From NCBI GenBank assembly GCA_036265345.1, contig DATAPE010000021.1, positions 1-14,584 of the forward strand: a DNA stretch of 14,584 bases, read 5' to 3'. Source of the DNA: DATAPE01 sp036265345. GTDB taxonomy: Bacteria > Actinomycetota > CADDZG01 > WHSQ01. The notes under the pieces were generated by a model. That model did not search any database. It had not been told where the DNA came from and saw only the letters and a program-made list of their open reading frames with translations. Within the stretch, counting starts at the first letter, position 1. Every line of letters begins with the position of its first letter. A program made the position numbers and the translations under genes. Shown one piece after another: positions 1 to 7,186 of this stretch.

Positions 1-993
1 ATCGAGACGTCGTGTGACGAAACCTCGGCGTCGGTGGTCTGCGGGGGCCGGACCATCCTTTCGAACGTCATCGCCTCCCAGGGAGAACTGCACGGAGAGT
101 ACGGAGGGATCGTGCCCGAGATCGCGGCGCGAGCGCACGTCGAAGCGCTGACGCCGACGATCGCCGAAGCGCTGTTCCGTGCCGATGCAACTTTCTGGGA
201 CCTCGACTCGGTGGCGACCACCCTCGGTCCGGGGTTGATCGGATCGCTCCTTGTGGGGGTTGCCGAGGGCAAGTCGATCGCGGCGGTGCTCGACGTTCCG
301 TTCGTGGGCGTGAATCACCTCGAGGCCCACCTGTATTCGAATCTGCTGGCGCACGAGGACGCGAAGTTCCCCGCCGTGGCGCTGATCATCTCCGGCGGGC
401 ACACGCTCTTGATCGACGCGCAAGGAGACGGCGACTACACCCTTCTAGGAGGCACGCTCGACGACGCTGCCGGTGAAGCATTCGACAAGGTGGCCCGTTT
501 CCTGGGGCTGGAGTACCCGGGGGGACCGGAGATCGACAGACTGGCTCTCCTGGGCGATCCCACCGCCATCGCCTTTCCGCGCTCGATGGTGGACGTCGGG
601 GGCTTCGACGTCTCTTATTCGGGGCTGAAGACATCAGTGATCAATCACGTGCGCCGAGCCGAGGCTCGGGGCGAAAAGATAGTGATCGAGGACGTGGCGG
701 CCTCGTTCCAACAAGCGGTGGTGGATATCGAGGTGGCCAAGACGCTTGCGGCGGCCCACCATGTGCAGGCATCCAGGGTGTTCCTCTGCGGGGGCGTCGC
801 CGCCAACTCGTCGCTGCGCCAGGGCTTGCAGGAAGCTTGCGAACGCCAGGGCCTGGCCCTCTTCGTACCCCCGCTCGAGCTCTGCACCGACAACGCCGCG
901 ATGGTGGCAGCCTGCGGGACGGCGATGCTGCGGCGGGGCATCTACCACGGCCTCGAGGCGTCGCCCGACCCGAACCTGTCCCTGGTCTCCTAG
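1..993 (+). CDS. tsaD: tRNA N6-threonylcarbamoyladenosine synthase subunit TsaD (5' partial)
   Basis: TsaD transfers the threonylcarbamoyl group onto A37 of ANN-decoding tRNAs, working with TsaB and TsaE in the cytoplasm. The frame is open from the first base. It begins with IETSCDETSASVV, the family's N-terminal signature, so only a few residues including the start codon are missing; 330 residues are visible. Other family blocks are present: the metal-binding HLEAH segment (VNHLEAHLYSN), ISGGHT, the GGPEID segment, YSGLKT, CGGVAANS and CTDNAAM near the C-terminus, whose Asp is a metal ligand in the family. The stop is TAG at 991-993. Position directly ahead of groES-groEL is a common arrangement in actinobacteria. 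Nothing looks broken; the truncation is only the window edge. Confidence 0.97.
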   Translation: METSCDETSASVVCGGRTILSNVIASQGELHGEYGGIVPEIAARAHVEALTPTIAEALFRADATFWDLDSVATTLGPGLIGSLLVGVAEGKSIAAVLDVPFVGVNHLEAHLYSNLLAHEDAKFPAVALIISGGHTLLIDAQGDGDYTLLGGTLDDAAGEAFDKVARFLGLEYPGGPEIDRLALLGDPTAIAFPRSMVDVGGFDVSYSGLKTSVINHVRRAEARGEKIVIEDVAASFQQAVVDIEVAKTLAAAHHVQASRVFLCGGVAANSSLRQGLQEACERQGLALFVPPLELCTDNAAMVAACGTAMLRRGIYHGLEASPDPNLSLVS

Positions 994-1016
994 GAGCGGG
1001 GGCTTGCCCTCCCGGT

Positions 1017-1046
1017 TTGACCACTCCCCGCCTCGCTGGCTACCAT
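1017..1046 (+). promoter_or_regulatory. sigma70-like promoter of groES-groEL
   Basis: A -35-like TTGACC (1017-1022) and a -10-like TACCAT (1041-1046) are separated by 18 bases. The -10 ends where the CIRCE operator begins, so a bound HrcA repressor would cover the transcription start. This is the only good promoter match between tsaD and groES; assignment is by inspection. Confidence 0.65.
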
Positions 1047-1072
1047 TAGCACTCGACGGTTTAGAGTGCTAA
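1046..1072 (+). promoter_or_regulatory. CIRCE operator (HrcA binding site)
   Basis: A perfect inverted repeat, TTAGCACTC (1046-1054), nine-base spacer, GAGTGCTAA (1064-1072), matches the CIRCE consensus exactly. CIRCE is the target of the heat-shock repressor HrcA. It lies 21 bases upstream of the groES start and abuts the -10 element. The hrcA gene is not in this window. Confidence 0.97.
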
Positions 1073-1093
1073 CCCACCGAGCAGGAGGTTTCC

Positions 1094-1399
1094 ATGGCAA
1101 CTGCCACCAAGACCAGCATCAAGCCTCTCGAGGACCGGATCCTGGTCCGTCCCGAAGAGGGTGAAGAGACCACCGTTTCTGGGATCGTCATCCCGGACAC
1201 CGCCAAGGAGAAGCCCCAGGAGGGCACCGTCCTTGCCGTGGGGGTCGGGAAGCGCAGCGACACCGGCGAGCTCATCCCCATGGACGTCAAGGAAGGCGAC
1301 CGCGTCATCTACTCGAAGTACGGGGGCACCGAGGTCAAGCTCGACGGGGAAGAGCTGCTGATCCTGTCCGCCCGCGACGTTCTGGCCGTCCTCGGCTGA
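1094..1399 (+). CDS. groES: co-chaperonin GroES (Hsp10)
   Basis: GroES forms the heptameric lid that closes the GroEL folding chamber. The 101-residue protein has the family layout: an N-terminal strand with SIKPLEDRILVRP, a mobile loop around residues 23-35 (EETTVSGIVIPDT), the GTVLAVGVG segment, and the GDRVIYSKYGGTEVK strand before the C-terminal ILSARDVLAVLG. The start ATG is preceded by AGGAGG (1083-1088) at 5-base spacing. Upstream are a promoter and a CIRCE operator, so expression should be repressed by HrcA and induced by heat. groEL follows after 69 bases and is presumably co-transcribed. Confidence 0.98.
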   Translation: MATATKTSIKPLEDRILVRPEEGEETTVSGIVIPDTAKEKPQEGTVLAVGVGKRSDTGELIPMDVKEGDRVIYSKYGGTEVKLDGEELLILSARDVLAVLG

Positions 1400-1421
1400 T
1401 CCGAGAGCACACCAGGTTGTC

Positions 1422-1450
1422 ACCGGCCGCGGGGCCTTCCGTGGGCCGGT
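1422..1450 (+). promoter_or_regulatory. hairpin in the groES-groEL intergenic mRNA
   Basis: ACCGGCC (1422-1428) pairs exactly with GGCCGGT (1444-1450). The stem continues inward through a G-T wobble (1429/1442) and CGG/CCG (1430-1432/1439-1441), leaving a six-base loop and one bulged G. No T-run follows, so it is not a classic terminator. It sits six bases ahead of the groEL ribosome binding site region. It could be an RNA processing or stability element, or a partial transcription stop; that role is inference. Confidence 0.55.
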
Positions 1451-1468
1451 CCTAAGAAAGAGAGGACT

Positions 1469-3118
1469 ATGTCCAAGATCATCAAGTTCGATGAGGATTC
1501 GAGACGCGGTCTCGAACGCGGCGTGGATCACCTCGCCAATACGGTACGCGTAACCCTGGGCCCCAAGGGCCGCAACGTGGTGCTCGACAAGAAGTGGGGA
1601 GCGCCAACCATCACCAACGACGGCGTGACGATCGCCAAAGAGATCGAGCTTGAGGATCCCTGGGAGAACATGGGCGCTCAGCTCGTCAAGGAAGTTGCCA
1701 CCAAGACCAACGACGTCGCCGGCGACGGCACCACGACGGCCACCGTTCTGGCCCAGGCGATGGTGACCGCGGGTCTGCGCAACGTCGCCGCGGGAGCCAA
1801 CCCCATGGCGCTGAAGCGAGGCATCGAGCAGGCCGTCACCGCGGTCTCTGAGTTCATCCGTTCGCAGGCGCGCGATGTCGAGGGACGGCAGGAGATCGCT
1901 TACGTGGCTTCGATCTCGGCCAACAACGACGCCGAGATCGGCGAGCTTGTCGCCGAGGCGATGGACAAGGTTGGCAAGGATGGAGTCATCACCGTCGAGG
2001 AGTCGAACACCTTCGGGCTCGAGCTCGAGCTGGTCGAAGGTATGCAGTTCGACAAGGGCTACATCTCTCCGTACTTCGTCACCGACCAGGACCGGATGGA
2101 GGCTTCGCTCGACGATCCCTACATCCTTTTGGCGCAGCAGAAGATCTCTTCAGTACGCGATCTCCTGCCGGTGCTCGAGAAGGTCGCGCAGAGCGGGAAG
2201 CCGCTCGTAGTGATCTGCGAGGACGTCGAAGGCGAGGCTCTTGCGACTCTCGTCGTCAACAAGATCCGAGGAACCTTCAAAGCGGTTGCAGTCAAAGCTC
2301 CCGGGTTCGGTGACCGTCGTAAGGCGATGCTTCAGGACATCTCGATCCTCACCGGCGGACAGGTGATCTCGGAAGAGATCGGCCTGAAGCTCGAGTCTGT
2401 CGGACTCGACATGCTGGGCCGTGCTCGTAAGGTCGAGGTCTCCAAGGACAACACGACCATCGTCGAAGGCGCCGGAGACGCGGACCAGATCAAAGGCCGC
2501 ATCGATCAGATCAGGGCCGAGATCGAGCGGACCGATTCCGACTGGGACAAGGAGAAGCTCCAGGAGCGGCTTGCCAAGCTGGCCGGCGGTGTTGCCGTGC
2601 TGAAAGTGGGCGCCGCGACCGAAGTGGAGCTGAAGGAAAAGAAGCACCGCATCGAGGACTCGGTGTCGGCGACGCGTGCCGCGGTCGAAGAGGGCATCGT
2701 TCCCGGCGGCGGCGTGACGCTAGTTCGCTCCCGTGAGGCGGTCGAAGCACTCGACCTCCACGGCGACGAGGCCTCCGGCGCGCGCATCGTGATGGAAGCT
2801 CTCGACGCACCGCTGCGCTGGATCGCTCAGAACGCAGGCTTCGAAGGCGGCGTTGTCATCGACAAGGTGCGGAACGAGAAGCCCGGCCACGGACTGAACG
2901 CGCAGACCGGCCAGTACGTGGACCTGCTGGCCGAGGGCATCATCGACCCGGCGCGAGTAACGCGCTCGGCCCTCGAGAACGCGGCCTCGATCGCAGCGCT
3001 GTTGCTGACGACCGAAGCGACGATCGTGGACAAGCCCGAAGAGGAAGACGCTGCTGGTGGCGGTCACGACCACGGCGGCGGCATGGGCGGAATGGGTGGC
3101 ATGGGCGGCATGATGTAA
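1469..3118 (+). CDS. groEL: chaperonin GroEL (Hsp60)
   Basis: ATP-dependent 14-mer chaperonin that folds proteins with GroES. At 549 residues it has the normal length. The ATP-site segments are intact: LGPKGRNVVLD (30-40), TITNDGVTIAKEI (48-59) with D51, and the GDGTTTATVLAQ loop with D86. The second equatorial half carries VEEGIVPGGGVTLVRS. The start ATG has AAGAGAGG upstream. The C-terminus mixes a short His stretch (GGGHDHGGG) with the GGM repeats typical of folding-active GroELs; actinobacterial GroEL1 paralogues often have His-rich tails and GroEL2 the GGM tails. A hairpin terminator follows 28 bases after the stop. Confidence 0.98.
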   Translation: MSKIIKFDEDSRRGLERGVDHLANTVRVTLGPKGRNVVLDKKWGAPTITNDGVTIAKEIELEDPWENMGAQLVKEVATKTNDVAGDGTTTATVLAQAMVTAGLRNVAAGANPMALKRGIEQAVTAVSEFIRSQARDVEGRQEIAYVASISANNDAEIGELVAEAMDKVGKDGVITVEESNTFGLELELVEGMQFDKGYISPYFVTDQDRMEASLDDPYILLAQQKISSVRDLLPVLEKVAQSGKPLVVICEDVEGEALATLVVNKIRGTFKAVAVKAPGFGDRRKAMLQDISILTGGQVISEEIGLKLESVGLDMLGRARKVEVSKDNTTIVEGAGDADQIKGRIDQIRAEIERTDSDWDKEKLQERLAKLAGGVAVLKVGAATEVELKEKKHRIEDSVSATRAAVEEGIVPGGGVTLVRSREAVEALDLHGDEASGARIVMEALDAPLRWIAQNAGFEGGVVIDKVRNEKPGHGLNAQTGQYVDLLAEGIIDPARVTRSALENAASIAALLLTTEATIVDKPEEEDAAGGGHDHGGGMGGMGGMGGMM

Positions 3119-3145
3119 CCGTCCGCTCAGGACAAGCAAGGATCA

Positions 3146-3171
3146 GAAGGCCCGGAGGAATCCGGGCCTTC
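3146..3171 (+). terminator. hairpin terminator after groEL
   Basis: GAAGGCCCGGA (3146-3156) and TCCGGGCCTTC (3161-3171) form a perfect 11-bp stem with a GGAA (GNRA) tetraloop. The tail after the stem is pyrimidine-rich but has no clear T-run. Such stems end operons in high-GC genomes. It should end the groES-groEL transcript. Confidence 0.8.
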
Positions 3172-3463
3172 CGCCTATCTCTCACACTGGATCATTGTCC
3201 CGCACCAAGCTGAGCGCACGTGGCGGCCGGGCGCACGTCGGGGCCGAGCGAAGACTTATGTGTCCTCTTTCGAAAGGCTGTGGTGACTGTGGTACCCGTG
3301 GTGCTTTTTCGTAAAAGCACCTCAGTCACCACGTGCACCACGGCTCCCTGGGGCCCGATATATAAGTTGCACAGAGATCTGAACTCCGAGGCCGGCCGGC
3401 CCGGGGATCGAGGGAGACCTTCGAGGAAGACGGTCCAGACGATCGAGGGGTGAGGAACCCACG
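3172..3463 (+). other. non-coding stretch between groEL terminator and aac(3)-like gene
   Basis: No convincing gene. A GTG-started frame (3220-3453) exists but has no ribosome binding site and is low-complexity, because it runs through inverted repeats. The stretch holds a 10-bp palindrome (CTTTCGAAAG, 3267-3276), the nested inverted repeat annotated separately, and a TATATAA segment (3359-3365). The TATATAA could be a -10 element but has no recognisable -35 at the right distance. Confidence 0.6.
3280..3343 (+). repeat. nested inverted repeats with two mutually exclusive foldings
   Basis: Outer arms GTGGTGACTG (3280-3289) and CAGTCACCAC (3323-3332) are perfect complements. Nested inside are GGTGCTTTT (3300-3308) and AAAAGCACC (3313-3321) with a TCGT loop. 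A competing 9-bp pairing joins CCGTGGTGC (3296-3304) with GCACCACGG (3335-3343) and cannot form together with the inner hairpin. Possible roles are a transcribed leader switch, a DNA operator or the remains of a small mobile element. No target-site duplication was seen. Confidence 0.6.
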
Positions 3464-4297
3464 GTGAACGACGACTTCGAGAACAGATCTCCGATAACGC
3501 GATCGGACCTGATCTCTGAGCTAAGAGCTATCGGCGTCGAGCCGGGTCAGGTTCTGATGGTTCACGCCAGTCTCAGCTCTATCGGTTACGTGATCGGCGG
3601 CGCTGACTCGTTGATTCTGGCGCTCCAAGAGATACTGGGCGCAGACGGCACCCTGGTCGCTTTCGCCAGCTGGGATCATGCCCCCGCAGATAACGACGGG
3701 GGCTGGCCGCAGGCAGTGCGGGACGCCTACCTTCGCGATCCACCAGCGTTCGATGTGGGCGTATCGCCGGCCGCCCGCTATGTGGGCCGGCTACCGGAGC
3801 GTATCCGGACCTGGCCCGGTGCCATGCGCAGCGATCATCCCGAAGCCAGCTTCGTTGCCCTTGGGGGCCGTGCCGAATGGCTGACCGCCGGACAACCGAT
3901 CAATCATCCCTACGGCGCGGGCTCGCCACTCGCCAAGGTTCTCGAGGCGAGGGGATCGATCCTGGTGCTGGGTGCTCCGTTGGAGACCATCACGATGCTG
4001 CATCACGCCGAAGAACTTGCCAAGGTGCCGAACAAGAGGTCTGTCCATTACTCGGCGCCCGTGAGAACCCCCACGGGCATCGAGTGGCGAGAGGTCCATG
4101 ACATCGACACCTCAACGGGGGCTTTCCCTTATAAGCCGGTCGTTGGCGACCGGGACTCTTTCCAAGTGATCGCCGAAGAGGCTCTGGCCGCGGGAATCGG
4201 CCGCCAGCGACGGATCGGCGAATCGCGCTCGGTGTTGTTTCCTGCAGGAGAGCTGGTTTCATTCGCGATCGCGTGGATGGAAACTCACTTCGCCTAA
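3464..4297 (+). CDS. aminoglycoside 3-N-acetyltransferase family protein (AAC(3)-II/III-like)
   Basis: Proteins of this family transfer acetyl from acetyl-CoA to the 3-amino group of 2-deoxystreptamine aminoglycosides. The 277-residue length fits. Matching blocks are LMVHASLSSIGYVIGGADS near the N-terminus, DGTLVAFASWD, RSDHPEASFVALG, HPYGAGSPLAKVLE, and ILVLGAPLETITMLHHAEE followed by AKVPNKR. The last region holds the family's conserved His/Glu. From memory these blocks resemble the clinical AAC(3)-II and -III types more than the shorter AAC(3)-IV type. The start is GTG with GAGGA (3452-3456) at 7-base spacing; the previous codons have no better start. It uses codons such as AGA, ATA and CTA that groEL avoids, so transfer is possible. 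It converges on the M23 gene with 22 bases between. Substrate and resistance are unproven. Confidence 0.9.
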   Translation: MNDDFENRSPITRSDLISELRAIGVEPGQVLMVHASLSSIGYVIGGADSLILALQEILGADGTLVAFASWDHAPADNDGGWPQAVRDAYLRDPPAFDVGVSPAARYVGRLPERIRTWPGAMRSDHPEASFVALGGRAEWLTAGQPINHPYGAGSPLAKVLEARGSILVLGAPLETITMLHHAEELAKVPNKRSVHYSAPVRTPTGIEWREVHDIDTSTGAFPYKPVVGDRDSFQVIAEEALAAGIGRQRRIGESRSVLFPAGELVSFAIAWMETHFA

Positions 4298-4319
4298 CGC
4301 TGCGCTTGTTCGGGCTGGC

Positions 4320-5435
4320 TTAGGGCAGGAATTGCATCGGATCGACAGCGGTGCCGTTCACCCGGACCTCGAAGTGCAAGTGGGGACCCGTGCAGAGACC
4401 AGTGCATCCCACGTAGCCGATCACCTGGCCCTGGTTCACGGTTTGCCCCACGCTTACTCCCAGCCGGACCTGGTGGCCGTACAGCGTCACGATGCCGCCG
4501 CCAACGTCGACCATCGTCGCGTTGCCGTACCCATCCATCCACGACGCGTATATGACGCGGCCCCCCTTCGCGGCGACGAACGGCTCACCGGTGAAACCGC
4601 CGATGTCTATCCCCGGATGGAGGGCTCCCCACCGCAAGCCGAACGGCGACGTGATCGGGCCGTTCAAGGGCCAGATGAATCCCTGCGAGGAGATATCTGT
4701 GACGGTCACGGCATGCTTCGCTTGAGCTTGCGCGATCACGATCCGGATCCGTTTCTCCTGGCTGGCGAGGCCCCGCTCCTTGTCCTTGTCGGCGCGGATC
4801 TTGCCGTTCAGAGCGGTCAGGTCTGCGGCGACGCGGTTCCGAAGATGGGCTCGCTTGCCGAGTGATTGCTGCTTTGCGCCCCGTTCGTCGTTCAGCTGGG
4901 TGCGGCGATTGAAGAGAGCCTGGTGCTCGACCTCGAGCTGGGCCTCCAGACGTCCGAATCTGATCAACGCGGCAGTGTTCTGGCTGGCCGCAACGCCGAG
5001 TAGCTCGACTCGGTTATCGAGCTCGGTCAGAGACTTCGAATTGAGCAGCGTGTCGAGTGTTTGAGTGCCGCCGGTCTTGTAGAGCATGATCGCCTGCTTC
5101 GTTGCAAGATGCTTGATCTTGTCGATCTGCGACTGCGTTGCATCGATGTGGGCTTGGGCGGTGCGCACCTGCGATTGCACGCGCCGGATCATGGCGTCCA
5201 GCTTGTTGATCTGTACCTGCAGGCCATTGATGGCGTCGTTGAGGATGTTGATGTGGGACCGCAGAGTGGCCGCGTGCGCCGTCCGTCCGGCCAGCCGGCG
5301 AGCGATCTGTTTACGTTGATCTTCGATCTGCTGGAGCTTCGACGTGTGCGTTCTTGCCAGAGATCCAACCGTGGGGATAAGCAGGCTTCCCAACATCACA
5401 GCCGCGATCCATGCGCGCCCACCTCGTCGCTGCAA
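4320..5435 (-). CDS. secreted coiled-coil M23 (LytM-type) metallopeptidase
   Basis: Zn-dependent endopeptidase that cuts peptide cross-links of peptidoglycan, or an EnvC-like activator with a LytM domain. With the start at 5435 (TTG) there are 371 residues. RRGGR is followed by a hydrophobic segment (AWIAAVMLGSLLIPTVG), then an alpha-helical coiled-coil region of about 200 residues. The last 120 residues form the LytM domain. The catalytic set is complete: H273 and D277 (HPGID), H321 (YGH), and H352/H354 (HLHFEV). An active enzyme is therefore expected outside the membrane. The start is uncertain: the frame stays open to a GTG at 5636, but those 67 extra residues look non-coding and would bury the signal peptide. 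TTG gives a sensible signal peptide but has only a weak, close GGGGA upstream. Confidence 0.92.
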   Translation of the reverse strand: MQRRGGRAWIAAVMLGSLLIPTVGSLARTHTSKLQQIEDQRKQIARRLAGRTAHAATLRSHINILNDAINGLQVQINKLDAMIRRVQSQVRTAQAHIDATQSQIDKIKHLATKQAIMLYKTGGTQTLDTLLNSKSLTELDNRVELLGVAASQNTAALIRFGRLEAQLEVEHQALFNRRTQLNDERGAKQQSLGKRAHLRNRVAADLTALNGKIRADKDKERGLASQEKRIRIVIAQAQAKHAVTVTDISSQGFIWPLNGPITSPFGLRWGALHPGIDIGGFTGEPFVAAKGGRVIYASWMDGYGNATMVDVGGGIVTLYGHQVRLGVSVGQTVNQGQVIGYVGCTGLCTGPHLHFEVRVNGTAVDPMQFLP

Positions 5436-5786
5436 AGTTCCCCGTTTCGTCGGCTCCGGTCCTGCGCGGCCCCGTGGACCGTTCCACTCACGCCGCCGGG
5501 ACAAGCAAGGGCGGGGAGGCCGGGGGCATCCTGCCATAGCCGACAACGCCCGGCAATGGCGAGAGGCGGCTCCCCGGAAGCGGCCGGTCCGGACCCAGAG
5601 ACGTAGGGGGAACCACTCGTGAGGCCGCCGCCCCACCCCGCGATGCCGGCAATGTCCCTTCCCGATAGAGAGGGCGGACTCAGCCGCCGCTAGTGCCTGC
5701 TGCCTCTCCTACGGCCCCCAACCTCGGCCCGCCGCGGCCGGCCGGATCGTTTTCCCGAGGCCGCGAAGAAATCTTCGTCGTGCATC
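5436..5786. other. divergent intergenic stretch between M23 gene and sat promoter
   Basis: I see no gene here, apart from a possible N-terminal extension of the M23 frame up to 5636. A 14-bp palindrome, CGAAGA-AA-TCTTCG (5764-5777), lies ten bases upstream of the -35 of the sat promoter and could be an operator. A small GGCGG/CCGCC stem is at 5673-5688. No clear promoter for the minus-strand M23 gene could be picked out. Confidence 0.5.
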
Positions 5787-5815
5787 TTGCGCACCGTCCC
5801 TTGAGTTCCTATAGT
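5787..5815 (+). promoter_or_regulatory. sigma70-like promoter of the sat operon
   Basis: TTGCGC (5787-5792) and TATAGT (5810-5815) with a 17-base spacer form the best promoter match in the window. The predicted start, near 5822, coincides with the first base of the leader hairpin. This gives a 5' leader of about 180 nt before the sat start codon. Confidence 0.6.
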
Positions 5816-5821
5816 TCGTAC

Positions 5822-5878
5822 TGCATCCGTTGAGTTGTAAACCGGCTTGCCGGGAATAAGGCTCGACGGGTGCATTTT
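5822..5878 (+). promoter_or_regulatory. structured leader of sat: long-range stem followed by TTTT
   Basis: Left arm 5822-5834 (TGCATCCGTTGAG) pairs over all 13 positions with 5862-5874 (CTCGACGGGTGCA), two pairs being G-U. Inside is a small CCGG/CCGG hairpin (5842-5853). Four T (5875-5878) follow the right arm, as in an attenuator. A second hairpin further on joins GGAG-T-GCG (5945-5952) to CGC-CTCC (5956-5962). I do not recognise a known riboswitch class. Confidence 0.45.
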
Positions 5879-6002
5879 CGCGTCCGGCCTCCGGCTTCAC
5901 GGCCCCTCTAAGACCTGATAGGGTAAGAGTGTTATAGGAGTGCTGGAGTGCGCAACGCCTCCTCTCAGATGCGCTCGCCCACAGTCGGACGGAAGGATCG
6001 TT

Positions 6003-7184
6003 ATGCCCACTACTTTGAAGGATGTCCCCGGCGCGCCCCCACACGGTGGGTCGTTAGAGCTTCGCATGGCCGCCGAAGAGGACGTCGCGGAGCTTCGCGA
6101 CAAGGCCGCAGATCTCCCCACCATCGCTGCTGCCTCACGCCGGGTCCTGTCCGATCTGGAGTTGCTGGCGGTAGGTGCAGTGTCGCCGAATCGCGGCTTC
6201 ATGACCAAGGATGACTACTCGTCGGTAGTCACCGAGATGAGGCTGGCGAACGGATTGCCCTGGAGCCTTCCGATAACGCTACCGGTGACCGACGAGGAGC
6301 TATCCCAACTGACGGTGGGCCTGCAGGCGGCGATCACTCATGAGGGCCGGCCGGTTGCGATCATCGATGTTGAAGAGATCTACGAGTTCGACCCGTTGGA
6401 GGAAGCTCAGCACACTTACGGAACGACCGACGAGAAGCATCCAGGCGTGGCGTACCTGACTTCGTTACCGCACCACTATGTGGGCGGAGAGGTCACCGTG
6501 CTCGAGAACGTCTTCGGCGATGAATTCGCAAGCTATCGCTTCACCCCGCTGCAGCTGCGGGAGCAGATCGGCGAGCGAGGATGGAAGAGCGTCGTTGCGT
6601 TCCAGACCCGCAATCCCATCCATCGCGCCCACGAGTACCTGACTAAGTGCGCCCTCGAGATGGTCGACGGCTTGGTGATCCATCCTCTGGTCGGCGGCAC
6701 CAAGGGTGACGACATCCCCGCCGACACCCGCATGAAGTGCTACGAAGTTCTGATGGCGAACTACTACCCCCACGACCGCGTGATCCTGTCGGTCTTCCCG
6801 GCAGCCATGCGCTACGCCGGCCCCCGCGAAGCGATCTGGCATTCGCTGCTCCGCAAGAATTACGGGATGACGCACTTCATCGTCGGCCGCGATCACGCCG
6901 GAGTCGGCGATTACTACGGCACCTACGACGCCCAGGCGATCTTCGAGACCTTCGAGGGCGACGAGTTGGGTATCCAGCCGCTGAAGTTCGAACACTCGTT
7001 CTTCTGCAGGACGTGCGACTCCATGGCTTCCGCCAAGACCTGCCCCCACGACCCCGAGCACCACGTGCACCTGTCCGGAACCCAAGTGCGTCAGATGCTC
7101 CAGGAAGGAACCGAGCCACCCCCCGAGTTCTCCAGACCCGAGGTGGCTCGCATCCTGATCGATGACGCGCGGAGCAAGGCATAG
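6003..7184 (+). CDS. sat: sulfate adenylyltransferase (ATP sulfurylase), homomeric type
   Basis: Forms adenosine 5'-phosphosulfate (APS) and pyrophosphate from ATP and sulfate, the first step of sulfate activation. From the ATG at 6003 it has 393 residues, typical for the Sat type (not the CysD/CysN type). The ATP-site motif QTRNPIHRAH is at 201-210, MRYAGPREA at 269-277 and GRDHAG at 295-300. C335, C338 and C347 with nearby His residues (349, 353, 354) resemble the zinc site described in some bacterial Sat proteins. The start is supported by GGAAGGA (5991-5997) at 5-base spacing. A GTG in frame at 5940 would add 21 unlike residues and is rejected. No C-terminal APS kinase domain is fused; that activity is in the separate cysC two genes on. 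The stop is 2 bases before the next start. Confidence 0.97.
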   Translation: MPTTLKDVPGAPPHGGSLELRMAAEEDVAELRDKAADLPTIAAASRRVLSDLELLAVGAVSPNRGFMTKDDYSSVVTEMRLANGLPWSLPITLPVTDEELSQLTVGLQAAITHEGRPVAIIDVEEIYEFDPLEEAQHTYGTTDEKHPGVAYLTSLPHHYVGGEVTVLENVFGDEFASYRFTPLQLREQIGERGWKSVVAFQTRNPIHRAHEYLTKCALEMVDGLVIHPLVGGTKGDDIPADTRMKCYEVLMANYYPHDRVILSVFPAAMRYAGPREAIWHSLLRKNYGMTHFIVGRDHAGVGDYYGTYDAQAIFETFEGDELGIQPLKFEHSFFCRTCDSMASAKTCPHDPEHHVHLSGTQVRQMLQEGTEPPPEFSRPEVARILIDDARSKA

Positions 7185-7186
7185 CG

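Noticed and set aside
3240..3350. A tRNA-like fold in the repeats before the AAC(3)-like gene
   Set aside because: There is no T-loop (GTTCRANNC), no acceptor stem of 7 bp at the right distance and no anticodon arm.
3220..3453. A 77-codon GTG-started frame ahead of the AAC(3)-like gene, with VLFRK occurring twice
   Set aside because: There is no ribosome binding site, the composition is repetitive, and the repeated motif comes from the two similar hairpins in the DNA. A leader peptide cannot be excluded but is not supported.
5940..6002. An upstream GTG start for sat
   Set aside because: The ATG at 6003 has GGAAGGA at five bases, and the extra 21 residues do not resemble the family.
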